Below are positions 26,472 through 35,157 of a stretch of 64,000 nt of DNA, piece by piece; position 1 is the first letter of the stretch; every line of letters starts with the position of its first letter. The DNA is from Motiliproteus sp047633175 (lineage in GTDB: Bacteria; Pseudomonadota; Gammaproteobacteria; Pseudomonadales; Balneatricaceae): the NCBI GenBank assembly GCA_047633175.1, contig JBLIEQ010000001.1, forward strand, positions 1 to 64,000, given 5' to 3'. A program made the position numbers and the translations under genes. Under the pieces are notes generated by a model, which saw only the letters and a list, made by a program, of their open reading frames with translations, had not been told where the DNA came from and did no database searches.

Positions 26472-26572
26472 TGCTTAAACGCTGGCCTCTGAGCCTTACC
26501 CCCCCTATTCAGCAGAACGGGCAGCTAAGCGCCGCTCTCAGTTTAGTATCAAAGGAGAAAACTGATGTTTAA
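26471..26572 (+). CDS. Bridging mini-ORF (33 aa) between gspL and gspM
   Basis: The frame starts on the gspL stop (TGATG) and ends at a TAA inside gspM (8-base overlap). Its first residues, MLKRWPLSL, copy the GspM start MFKRWYLSL. Further on, the DNA repeats the gspL end (ATCAAAGGAGAA) 94 bases after the original. So the gspL/gspM junction, including its ribosome binding site, is duplicated, and the extra start still leads ribosomes to gspM. Confidence 0.4.
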   Translation: MLKRWPLSLTPPIQQNGQLSAALSLVSKEKTDV

Positions 26573-27035
26573 ACGCTGGTATCTGAGCCTCAATGACCGC
26601 GAAAAAATCTTCGCTACCCTCGGCGGCGGTGTCACCCTCGGCCTACTGCTGGCAATCCTCATCTGGCGCCCCCTAACCAGTCACATTCAGCAACTCGAGG
26701 GCGTTATCGACAGTAAAACCCTGCAGCTGTCCGAGATGCAGAACACCGCCCAACTGATCGCTATCTACCGTCAAAAAAGCACCCTTACCGAGGCCTCAGC
26801 CTCATTACAGCAGCGCGTCACTCGTACCGCGACAGCCTTAGCGATCAGCCTGACCCGACTGCAGAGCGGCAATGAACAGGCATTGCAACTCTGGATGGAT
26901 CGGGTTGAATTTAACGCTTTACTAACGCTGATCGATCAACTTTCACAGCAGGGCGTCGCCCTCGACACGCTCAACCTGCAGCCGCTGCCTGAAATCGGCT
27001 ACAGCAAGGCCAGGCTCAGACTGGTCGAACGCTAG
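26565..27035 (+). CDS. gspM: Type II secretion inner-membrane protein GspM
   Basis: GspM is a small bitopic inner-membrane protein that stabilises GspL. The 156-residue protein has a cytoplasmic N-terminus (LNDREKIF, the family signature), one membrane helix (GVTLGLLLAILIW) and a coiled coil before a small periplasmic domain. AAAGGAG lies 7 bases upstream. It is the last gene of the main gsp operon; gspN lies with gspC instead. Confidence 0.9.
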   Translation: MFKRWYLSLNDREKIFATLGGGVTLGLLLAILIWRPLTSHIQQLEGVIDSKTLQLSEMQNTAQLIAIYRQKSTLTEASASLQQRVTRTATALAISLTRLQSGNEQALQLWMDRVEFNALLTLIDQLSQQGVALDTLNLQPLPEIGYSKARLRLVER

Positions 27036-27133
27036 GCGTCACGTTAAACGCCACAAACTAAGACTCCTGCCTATAGACGGGTATCGTTGCTGCGCTGCAT
27101 TATAGCTGTCCTAGTTGCTATGGATAGCCACTT

Positions 27134-28207
27134 ATGAGGATGTATACGACCTGGACGTTGCTGTTGTCACTCTGCCTTTACGCACTGCCCACAACCACGG
27201 CCCTGGCGGCGTCCAAAGAGCAGGTGATTATTAACTGGGTTAATTATCTGTCGCCCACACTGGTAACAAAATTCGAGAGCCGTTTTGATGCCAATGTCAC
27301 GGAGATCTATTACCCGTCCGACGAGCAGCGGACCCAGATGCTGGTCAACAACAGTGCGGTCGGATACGACCTGATCCTGACATCCGGCATCGATCTGGCT
27401 TTTTATGCCAAGAGGGGCTGGCTCAGGCCGCTGAATCCCGACGCCATACCCAATCTCAGACATATCGCCGCCATCTGGCGCAACGCATTCCAAGATATCC
27501 ACGCCTATGGCTTACCTTTTTTCTGGGGCACGGTGGGGATCCTCTACCGCAGCGACCTGGTCCTGGAGCCAATCAGCCACTGGCTGCAGCTGTATCAACC
27601 GGCCGCGGAGCTGCAGGGCCGGATCGGCATGATCGCCGATGGTCGTGAACGGGTTGGGATGGCACTTAAGGCGCTCAACTACCCGCTTGATAGCGTCGAT
27701 AATATCGAGCTTGATGCGGTCGAGGCCCTGGTGGTGGCGCAGCAGTCCCATGTGAGGTCCTATGACTGTCTGAACCTGGACACCGATTCCGAGATCATCT
27801 CCGGCGAGATTTGGGCGTCAATGATCTATTCCGGTGATGCCCTGATGGTTCAGGAGCATAACGCCAAGCTGCGCTATCAGGTTCCCGAAGAGGGCACTAA
27901 TCTGTGGGTCGACTATTTTGTTCTCGGCGCCAAGGCACGCGAACCTGCGCTGGCCAGTGCGTTTCTGAATTTTATCAACGAGCCCGAGAACGCCGCGGAG
28001 ATGGTGCAGTATGTGTATTATGCAACGCCTAACAAGGCCGCAGAAAAATATCTGCCCGCCGAATTCCTGGCTAATCAGACTATCTACCCCCCCAACGGCG
28101 ACGCTCGAGCGTTCCGAGTTCTATCAACCCTTAAGGCCGCGCGCCCTGAGGCGCAGAAATGCGATCAGCGCCCGTATCCTGCGTTAAGGTTGTGTGATGC
28201 GACTTAA
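27134..28207 (+). CDS. PotD/NspS-like periplasmic polyamine-type sensor
   Basis: This 357-residue protein has a signal peptide (cleavage near ALAASKEQ) and the fold of PotD/PotF polyamine-binding proteins (INWVNYLSP, FFWGTVGILYRSDLV, FLNFINEPENAAEM). No potABC transport genes are near. Instead its last 11 bases overlap a membrane GGDEF-EAL gene, the arrangement of NspS-MbaA in Vibrio cholerae, where NspS senses norspermidine and controls MbaA. A similar role is likely. The ligand cannot be fixed from sequence; other short amines or peptides remain possible. Confidence 0.75.
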   Translation: MRMYTTWTLLLSLCLYALPTTTALAASKEQVIINWVNYLSPTLVTKFESRFDANVTEIYYPSDEQRTQMLVNNSAVGYDLILTSGIDLAFYAKRGWLRPLNPDAIPNLRHIAAIWRNAFQDIHAYGLPFFWGTVGILYRSDLVLEPISHWLQLYQPAAELQGRIGMIADGRERVGMALKALNYPLDSVDNIELDAVEALVVAQQSHVRSYDCLNLDTDSEIISGEIWASMIYSGDALMVQEHNAKLRYQVPEEGTNLWVDYFVLGAKAREPALASAFLNFINEPENAAEMVQYVYYATPNKAAEKYLPAEFLANQTIYPPNGDARAFRVLSTLKAARPEAQKCDQRPYPALRLCDAT

Positions 28208-30704
28208 GAGCAAAATAGCCCTGGCGGCCATCCCATTGATTGCCCTGCCATTAATCTCGATGGGCATCCTCGCCTATCTGGAACTCTGGCACAGCAGCGA
28301 GGAGCAGAGCCGGATTCAGGTTCGAGCCTATCTGGCACAGCGTGCCGAGCTCTATAAAGCCAAGGTACGCAGCGCCCATTTAGCGCTCAAGAGCCTTGCC
28401 AATGATGACCTGGTTACAGACTACCTGCTGACCGAGGATCCTGAGGACCGCTACGCGCTCATGCAGCGGCCTATGCTGAGCAAGTTCGCCAGCATTCAGA
28501 CGGCTAATCCGGATTTTCAGGAGATCCGTCTGCTACGACCCGATGGTTTCGAAGAACTGCGAATGATCCGTCGTAACACCCTTAATATGACCGACCAGGA
28601 GGCCAACAGCCCCTTCTTCACGTCTATCCTCCCTGCCTCGATCAACCACAGCGAATGGGTTGGCACCAACCCGGACACCGGGCTGCAGGTGCTGTTCGTT
28701 ACCCTGCCGCTCTGGTACCGCAATAGCGCCACTGAGGCGTTTACAGCGCCCCGAACGCTGCGTGGTTTTCTCAGCATCACCCAGACTATCGATAAGATCA
28801 TCGCCACCGCGCTGCCCTCTCCCTGGGAGGAGGGGCTGCTGCTCGTCAGCGATATTCATGGAAACCTGCTGGCATCAGTATCGGAGGGCGCCCCACTTTC
28901 AGCGCCTCTTTCAAGCTTACTACAGGATCAACTCGAACAACTGGAGCAGCACCAGCCCTCCAGCGACCTCTGGCATAAAGAGGTCGTCAAAGGCACCCAG
29001 GTACTGCATCTAAGCCTGCCGCTGAATAATCAGCTGCTCCTGCATACGCTGCTACCCGAGCGCTCGGTACTTGCCGCCAGCCATAAGATCGGATTAATGG
29101 TACTTATGATCATAGGCATCGCCTTAGCGGTCTCCATACCACTGCTGCTATGGCTGCTACGCTATCAGGTTCTGACCCCCATAGCCGCCTTAAACCACGC
29201 GCTGACCACCCTGAGCCGTCGGCAGGAGGGTTATCAGATAACCCAGAGATCAAATGATGAGATCGGAGACCTGGTGAGTTCATTCAACCGAATGAGCCTC
29301 GACTTGCATGAATCGAATAAGAAGATCCGCAGCCTGGCGCTTCTCGATGTACTGACCGGCCTGCCCAATCGTTTGTTGCTTGATCGTAACCTCAAACAGG
29401 CGATGTCCAGTGCTGACCGAAACGGCATGCTACTGGCGCTGCTGTTCCTGGATGTAGATAATTTCAAGCAGGTTAACGATACGATGGGCCATCCGGTTGG
29501 TGATCTTCTGTTACAGCAAGTCGCGCAACGGCTGCAGAAAAATCTCCGGGACGATGACCAGGCCGGGCTAATCAACAACCAGAATCAGGACGCCAATTTT
29601 TCACGCCTGGGGGGCGATGAGTTTACAATTTTACTGCCTCAACTCGATGCGCCCCATAAAGCGGGGATCGTTGCCGAGCGGATTATCGCCTTGATGTCTG
29701 AGCCGTTTCAGATCGGCCAGCACAAGCTTTATATCGGGGTCAGTATCGGCATCGCATTCTGGCCCGATGATTGCTTAAGCGCGGAGCACCTGATAACTCA
29801 CGCCGATCTGGCAATGTGCCAGGCAAAAAAGCTGGGGAAAAACAACTACCAGTACTTTTCTCAGAGTATCGGCAAGCTCGCTAAGGATCAGTCCAGAATC
29901 GTGCAGCGGCTGCGCAGGGCCATAGAGATGGACGATTTCTCACTGAACTACCAGCCCATTATGGACGCTCACACGCTCCTGACCCTCTCGTTTGAAGCAC
30001 TGATCCGCTGGGATGACCAGACCCTGGGCCGAGTGCCACCCGATCGATTTATTCCGCTTGCTGAAGAAAATGGCCTGATCATTCCGATCGGCCGCTGGGT
30101 ACTCAATGAGGCCTGCCTTCAGGTCCGTAAATGGATCGATGAGGGCTATACCGGCGTACGGGTGGGCATCAATCTGTCCGGCATCCATCTGAGCCAAACG
30201 GGCACTGCTGCAGAGGTTAATCAATGTCTGCAACGCCACGGCCTGGACCCTACCAGCATCTATATCGAACTGACCGAAACCTCCATCATCAAAGGCAAGA
30301 AGCGAGTCATCGAAAATCTTAACCTGCTGCGCGCCCAGGGTATCCAGATCGCGTTAGACGACTTCGGCACGGGGTACTCCTCACTGAGTTACCTGCGTAA
30401 CCTGCCCATCGATGCGCTTAAAATAGACAGGAGTTTTATTCAGGGCCTCGGTGAGGATAATAACAGTGTTGTCTTATCGGCCATTATCACCATGGCCCAT
30501 GCCCTGCGCCTTAAAGTGATCGCAGAGGGGGTTGAACTCGAGACTGACCTGCAGTTTTTAAACCGGGAGGGGATCGATATGATCCAAGGCTATCTATTCA
30601 GCCAGCCGCTCGCCCCTGCAGCAGCTATCGCCTTTGCAAACCGACAAAAAGGGTACCCCGGCGAGCCTCCGCAGGACCTCCCCCTTAAACCCCTGAACGT
30701 TTAA
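28197..30704 (+). CDS. MbaA-like membrane GGDEF-EAL protein
   Basis: This protein makes or breaks down c-di-GMP under control of a periplasmic partner. Residues 1-300 form a membrane-anchored periplasmic domain, followed by a helix and HAMP region, a GGDEF domain near residue 480 (RLGGDEFTILL, active-site sequence intact) and an EAL domain (SFEALIRW, NLSGIHL, ELTETS, DDFGTGYSSL, KIDRSFI, AEGVE all present). The inhibitory RxxD site before GGDEF is not conserved (QNQD). ATG 28197 is preferred over GTG 28194. It is cotranscribed with the PotD-like gene. Both activities look possible; net direction is unknown. Confidence 0.8.
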   Translation: MRLKSKIALAAIPLIALPLISMGILAYLELWHSSEEQSRIQVRAYLAQRAELYKAKVRSAHLALKSLANDDLVTDYLLTEDPEDRYALMQRPMLSKFASIQTANPDFQEIRLLRPDGFEELRMIRRNTLNMTDQEANSPFFTSILPASINHSEWVGTNPDTGLQVLFVTLPLWYRNSATEAFTAPRTLRGFLSITQTIDKIIATALPSPWEEGLLLVSDIHGNLLASVSEGAPLSAPLSSLLQDQLEQLEQHQPSSDLWHKEVVKGTQVLHLSLPLNNQLLLHTLLPERSVLAASHKIGLMVLMIIGIALAVSIPLLLWLLRYQVLTPIAALNHALTTLSRRQEGYQITQRSNDEIGDLVSSFNRMSLDLHESNKKIRSLALLDVLTGLPNRLLLDRNLKQAMSSADRNGMLLALLFLDVDNFKQVNDTMGHPVGDLLLQQVAQRLQKNLRDDDQAGLINNQNQDANFSRLGGDEFTILLPQLDAPHKAGIVAERIIALMSEPFQIGQHKLYIGVSIGIAFWPDDCLSAEHLITHADLAMCQAKKLGKNNYQYFSQSIGKLAKDQSRIVQRLRRAIEMDDFSLNYQPIMDAHTLLTLSFEALIRWDDQTLGRVPPDRFIPLAEENGLIIPIGRWVLNEACLQVRKWIDEGYTGVRVGINLSGIHLSQTGTAAEVNQCLQRHGLDPTSIYIELTETSIIKGKKRVIENLNLLRAQGIQIALDDFGTGYSSLSYLRNLPIDALKIDRSFIQGLGEDNNSVVLSAIITMAHALRLKVIAEGVELETDLQFLNREGIDMIQGYLFSQPLAPAAAIAFANRQKGYPGEPPQDLPLKPLNV

Positions 30705-30872
30705 AGGATACCTGCGAACAGGCACCTGCATATCTGGAAGGCGAGATAGCAGACTGCCTCTTTGTATGCCTAAGAGTGGCTTGCAACCCGGCTATCCCAT
30801 AGACGCATTTTATTTACAACTGGCTATCTAAGCGGCATCAACATAGTCTGGGAGCAGGCTTATCCAGGCTCA

Positions 30873-32135
30873 ATGATCAGCCCGCTGACAAGGCGTAGTC
30901 GAATGGCTGCGGCTCAAAAATCAACATCGATGTTAAGCAGACGAGGGACGTCTCTTGTGATGATAGAAGTACATGCACCTACTATTTTTCTGGTGATAGT
31001 CGCAGTCAACGTGACGCTGACCCTGGCATTGGCGGCAGGTGGATCGGCCTCCCATAGAGATGGCCTCCGGCTTTGGAGCATCGCACTGGCCCTGCATACC
31101 CTGGCCTTTGTGCTTTTAGGCCTGCGTGATGACGCCGAAGATATCGTCTTACTCCTGATCGCTGCCACCACACTTTCCGCATCCTGGTCCATGTTTGCAG
31201 AAGGGTTATTTCAGTTCCAGCAGCGACCGGCCCCACGCGGCTTGATCTGGCTGCCGGTACTCCTTATTCCGACTGTATTTTTACTTTTCCTGGATCATAT
31301 CCCGCTACGGATCAGCGTCGTCAGTGCTATTTTTTGCGCTCAGGCTCTGCTGATCCTCATCGTGCTGCACCAGGGTCGACGGTCAACGGTAGGTCGCGGC
31401 CAGTTTTTTATCGCCGTCGGACTTGCACTGGTCATTCCTGTATTCGCCTTTCGCAGTTTTCTGGCCGCAACGGGTCTGGCGGATACGGTGCTGATTTCGG
31501 CACCCACTCAACTCCAGGCGATGTATTTCCTGACCTCTATTGTAGCCACCCTACTGGTTGCCATAGGCCTGCTAATTATGAGCAAGGAGCGCTTGGAAGA
31601 CAGGAGTCGGCTGCTCGCGGTCCAGGATCAACTCACGGGGCTTGCCAACAGGCGCTGTATAGATGAGACCCTCAGTAGGGAGTGGGCAAGAGCCGATCGC
31701 CATGGAGGGCCCTTGACGCTGGTCATGTTGGACGTCGACTTTTTCAAGAAATACAATGATCTTTATGGCCATCAGAGCGGTGATGAGTGTCTTAGAAACG
31801 TGGCTCAGGTCCTGCTGGAGGGCGCGCAGCGAGCCAATGACCTAGTCGCCCGCTATGGCGGTGAGGAGTTCCTGCTTATCCTGCCCGATACCGATGCGGT
31901 CACCGCGCAGCGCCTGGCCGACAGCCTGTGTGTATCGATTGCACAGCTTAAGATACCGCATCAGCAATCACCCCTACATGTCCTGACACTCAGTGGCGGT
32001 ATTGCCACCCTGACCCCTAACACGTACAGAGATGCTCACAGTCTGCTGAGGGCGGCTGACAAGGCACTCTATCAGGCCAAGCAGAATGGCCGCAATCAGG
32101 CCCGGTCGGCTCAGCCCGTGAACCCTGATGGCTGA
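30873..32135 (+). CDS. Membrane diguanylate cyclase
   Basis: This protein makes c-di-GMP. An N-terminal region of about six or seven hydrophobic helices is followed by a GGDEF domain with RYGGEEF and an intact RxxD inhibitory site (RANDLVARYGGEEF), so activity should be product-controlled. The frame opens at 30873, but the helices start near MIEVHAPTIF (ATG 30960), so an internal start is possible. It is on the same strand as the MbaA-like gene, 170 bases downstream, and converges on a PAS-GGDEF gene with only 12 bases between stops. Confidence 0.8.
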   Translation: MISPLTRRSRMAAAQKSTSMLSRRGTSLVMIEVHAPTIFLVIVAVNVTLTLALAAGGSASHRDGLRLWSIALALHTLAFVLLGLRDDAEDIVLLLIAATTLSASWSMFAEGLFQFQQRPAPRGLIWLPVLLIPTVFLLFLDHIPLRISVVSAIFCAQALLILIVLHQGRRSTVGRGQFFIAVGLALVIPVFAFRSFLAATGLADTVLISAPTQLQAMYFLTSIVATLLVAIGLLIMSKERLEDRSRLLAVQDQLTGLANRRCIDETLSREWARADRHGGPLTLVMLDVDFFKKYNDLYGHQSGDECLRNVAQVLLEGAQRANDLVARYGGEEFLLILPDTDAVTAQRLADSLCVSIAQLKIPHQQSPLHVLTLSGGIATLTPNTYRDAHSLLRAADKALYQAKQNGRNQARSAQPVNPDG

Positions 32136-32147
32136 GATAGCCTGGCG

Positions 32148-33065
32148 TTACTGAGTCTCTCGCGTCGCGTTGCAATACTGCCCCTTGCCCCTTGCCTTGG
32201 CTTCATAAAGGCCCAAGTCCGCATGTTTGATCAGACTCTGGGGGTCGCCTCCGTTGAGCGAATACCGGGCGATGCCTATGCTGGCGCCTATAGTCAGGGT
32301 CTCACCCTGGATCTGAAACGGCTGACCAAGCCTGTCGATAATCTTTTGCGCGATCAGCTCACTCGGTTCAGGCTGTTCCTTGCCTATGTCCCTGCTCTCA
32401 GTCACGATCACGAACTCATCACCACCAAACCGGGCAACCAGATCCATTTCGCGAACCGATTCGCGCAGCACCCTAGCGACCTCTATCAGTAACAGATCGC
32501 CCACCGCATGCCCCTGGGCATCATTGATCGCTTTAAAACCGTCCAAATCCAGGAACAGGACCGCCAGATGAGAGCCATACCTTTTTGCTCTTTTACAGGC
32601 GGCATCCAGCGCTTCATAGAGATGATGTCTGTTATACAGCCCGGTTAAGGCGTCGGTTGTGGCCAGCTTTTCCAGCTTTTCCTCAGCGCGTTTACGCTCC
32701 GTAACATCAACAAGGACGCCGACCAGACCACTAATATTTTCGGTTTGGGCATAAAACACCGATTTATGGAATAGCACATCACGGAGTATGCCATCGGCGT
32801 ATTTGACCTGAGCCTCGTAAACCTGCTTGCCACCCGACTGAATCAGGGCAGCGTCAGCATCAAAGTAGATCTGCGCCAAGGAGGTTTCCCAGAGCTCGAA
32901 CACGCCCCTGCCGATCAGCTGATCCCGCGTTTTACCGACGAACTCTTCAAAGGCCTGGTTGCAGCCCAGATAGACACCTTCTGAATCCTTAAAGAATAGA
33001 GGGGTAGGTATGGCATTGATCACCGACTGCAACAGCGTAAGCTCTCTAATAATCTCTTTGCTCAT
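32148..33065 (-). CDS. PAS-domain diguanylate cyclase
   Basis: This 305-residue cytoplasmic protein has an N-terminal PAS domain (residues about 10-125, ending LVDVTERKRAEEKL) that could bind a small ligand or cofactor, then a GGDEF domain with RFGGDEF and an RxxD site (REMD). It should make c-di-GMP and be product-inhibited. There is no membrane segment. It is monocistronic and faces the previous cyclase. Confidence 0.8.
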   Translation of the reverse strand: MSKEIIRELTLLQSVINAIPTPLFFKDSEGVYLGCNQAFEEFVGKTRDQLIGRGVFELWETSLAQIYFDADAALIQSGGKQVYEAQVKYADGILRDVLFHKSVFYAQTENISGLVGVLVDVTERKRAEEKLEKLATTDALTGLYNRHHLYEALDAACKRAKRYGSHLAVLFLDLDGFKAINDAQGHAVGDLLLIEVARVLRESVREMDLVARFGGDEFVIVTESRDIGKEQPEPSELIAQKIIDRLGQPFQIQGETLTIGASIGIARYSLNGGDPQSLIKHADLGLYEAKARGKGQYCNATRETQ

Positions 33066-33190
33066 GGTGATGCAGATCGCTGATATTCATGTGAATAATA
33101 ATGGGATAAGTACAGACTATAGAAACCTGGCCTGATGGCTTATGAGACTATTAACGGTTTAGCGCCCGCCTTCGGGCGACCGGACTGAAT

Positions 33191-34990
33191 TCACTGATCA
33201 CCCTTGTCCATTAAGCAATCAGGTTTAAAGCCCATAATCAGACCACCCCAATGCTTGCCATTAACATAGATAGGCAGCGACAGGTCGTTAAGTATCTCAC
33301 CGGTATCGCGGATATAGGTCTGCAACAGGAAGGGCTCCGTGTTGGCGGCACGACGCTGCTCGGCGCGGTTGCTGTTGTAGATCTTTTGATGCCGGCTATG
33401 GAGAATATCGGTCTGATAATTGCCGGTCAGCGGCTTTGACAGGTGACTGTGATGCGCCGGCAGATAACCGTTCTTGTCGACCGCGACCGCGTAGATAAAC
33501 TCGGGGCGCTGCTTTACAAAACGATCGAACAGAGGCTGCAGTGCGCGCTCAAACTGCTGCCCATAACTGACCTGGTACTTTTCCGGGTGGGTATTGGGGA
33601 TCTGCTGATACTGGGTATCGAACAGGTTCAACCCCTGCCCGGCAAGCGTATCGATCACCTGCTGCACTTCAGTAGCCCAACCTCTGCCGGTCTGGACCAT
33701 ACTCTCGAACCCGCCGTAACCGATGATAAACCGCGATAGCAGCTCCTGGGTTTGTTCGGTAGCGATCTCGAGTTCATCCGAAAAGGCCTTCGAGCGATCG
33801 ATATCACCACTCACCTGCTGGCTCAGCGCGGAAATCTGAGTCACATGCTGATGCGATTCTTTATTGGTACTCGACAGCTCTTCGATGGCCGCGCTGATAT
33901 CGGTCAACTGGCTGTTGACCGATTCAAAATCACCGACCATATCGTGAAACTGGGTAGAGGTCGTTTCGATGACCCCCTGGGCATTCTGGGTGTACTTCTG
34001 GATCTCCTGGGTGCCCTGTTTGGTCGTCGTTACCAGAGCTGTCATCTGTTTGATATTAATACCGATCTCTTCGGTAGCCCGGTTCACCTTTTGCGACAGC
34101 GACCTGACCTCATCGGCCACCACCGCAAAACCTCGCCCATGCTCACCGGCGCGTGCCGCCTCGATCGCCGCGTTCAGGGCCAGCAGATTGGTCTGCTCGG
34201 AAAACTCCTGAACCATACCGACGATCTTACTGATGTTGTCCGAGTTGTTGCTGAGCTGGTTGACGGTCTCATTAAAGCTGGCCACCAACGTGGTGACCTG
34301 GTGCATCTGCGCAACGACTTTAACCAGCTCCTGGCTGGAGGTCTTAGCCTCATCCAGGTTCTGACTGTTATGGGTCGCGATATTGCTGGTGTTGCGGGCA
34401 ATTTCATCGATCGCCTGAGTCGCCTGCGAGCTGGATTCAAAGACCTGGGTGGCATGGTTTTGCTGTTCGGTCACATTCTTGTGGGCGTGCTGGATCACCT
34501 GACGGAGCTGGGTCGCTGCCAGCGCGACATTCACGCTGCGACGCCGGATCTTAGCGATAACGGTACGTAGATTAACGGCGAAACTGTTGTAGCTGTTCGA
34601 GAGATCTGCGATCTCATCCTGAGTATAAACCGGCAGGGTGCGGGAGATATCGCCGTCTTTATCGCTGATAGCCAGCAGAATATCGGTAATTGACCTGATC
34701 GGACGAAGAAACAGGTGGCGCATAAAGAGCACCAGAAACAGCCCTGCCAGAACGCTGATCACCGTGACGAGAACGATATACACCTGGCTCTCGGTAAGAA
34801 TCGATGCAACCTGCTGAACGAGGGCATTATCGGTCGGCGACTCTGCCATGGCGGCATAGATCGCTTGGTGGGCATCGTAAAACAGCCACAATGTCAGCAG
34901 CTGCATCAGCAGAAGAAAGCCAATATTGCCGACAATCTTACGGGTCAGGGAAAAAAACAGACTTCTCTCGATACTGCGGTAGAGGCTCAT
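33191..34990 (-). CDS. Methyl-accepting chemotaxis protein with C-terminal sensory domain
   Basis: This chemoreceptor has two membrane helices that enclose a short periplasmic loop of only about 45 residues, then HAMP and the cytoplasmic signalling hairpin (EFSEQTNLLALNAAIEAARA and GRGFAVVADEVRSL). After the hairpin a further 150 residues form a Cache/PAS-like domain (FIYAVAVDKNGYLPAHHS ... IRDTGEILNDLSLPIYV). The sensor is thus at the C-terminus and in the cytoplasm, not in the periplasm. Such receptors often report internal redox or metabolic state. ATG 34990 is preferred over the frame start at 35035. Confidence 0.85.
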   Translation of the reverse strand: MSLYRSIERSLFFSLTRKIVGNIGFLLLMQLLTLWLFYDAHQAIYAAMAESPTDNALVQQVASILTESQVYIVLVTVISVLAGLFLVLFMRHLFLRPIRSITDILLAISDKDGDISRTLPVYTQDEIADLSNSYNSFAVNLRTVIAKIRRRSVNVALAATQLRQVIQHAHKNVTEQQNHATQVFESSSQATQAIDEIARNTSNIATHNSQNLDEAKTSSQELVKVVAQMHQVTTLVASFNETVNQLSNNSDNISKIVGMVQEFSEQTNLLALNAAIEAARAGEHGRGFAVVADEVRSLSQKVNRATEEIGINIKQMTALVTTTKQGTQEIQKYTQNAQGVIETTSTQFHDMVGDFESVNSQLTDISAAIEELSSTNKESHQHVTQISALSQQVSGDIDRSKAFSDELEIATEQTQELLSRFIIGYGGFESMVQTGRGWATEVQQVIDTLAGQGLNLFDTQYQQIPNTHPEKYQVSYGQQFERALQPLFDRFVKQRPEFIYAVAVDKNGYLPAHHSHLSKPLTGNYQTDILHSRHQKIYNSNRAEQRRAANTEPFLLQTYIRDTGEILNDLSLPIYVNGKHWGGLIMGFKPDCLMDKGDQ

Positions 34991-35157
34991 ATCCGACTCA
35001 TTTTTATAGTAATTCGTTACAAGATAGCATTGCATCTACACGCAGCGCTATCTAGCGCAGACAAACAGGGGCAGCCGATTCTAATCAAGCGAGCCGCTGA
35101 CACCCGGTCGAAAAAAGCTGACGCCCTTGTTCTAGCAACCTCAGCATCTAAGGTTGA

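Noticed and set aside
27134..28207. Polyamine ABC importer component
   Set aside because: No ATPase or permease genes are adjacent, and the gene overlaps a GGDEF-EAL gene, so sensing is more likely.
33752..34570. 272-codon plus-strand ORF
   Set aside because: It lies opposite the chemoreceptor signalling hairpin and has no independent support.
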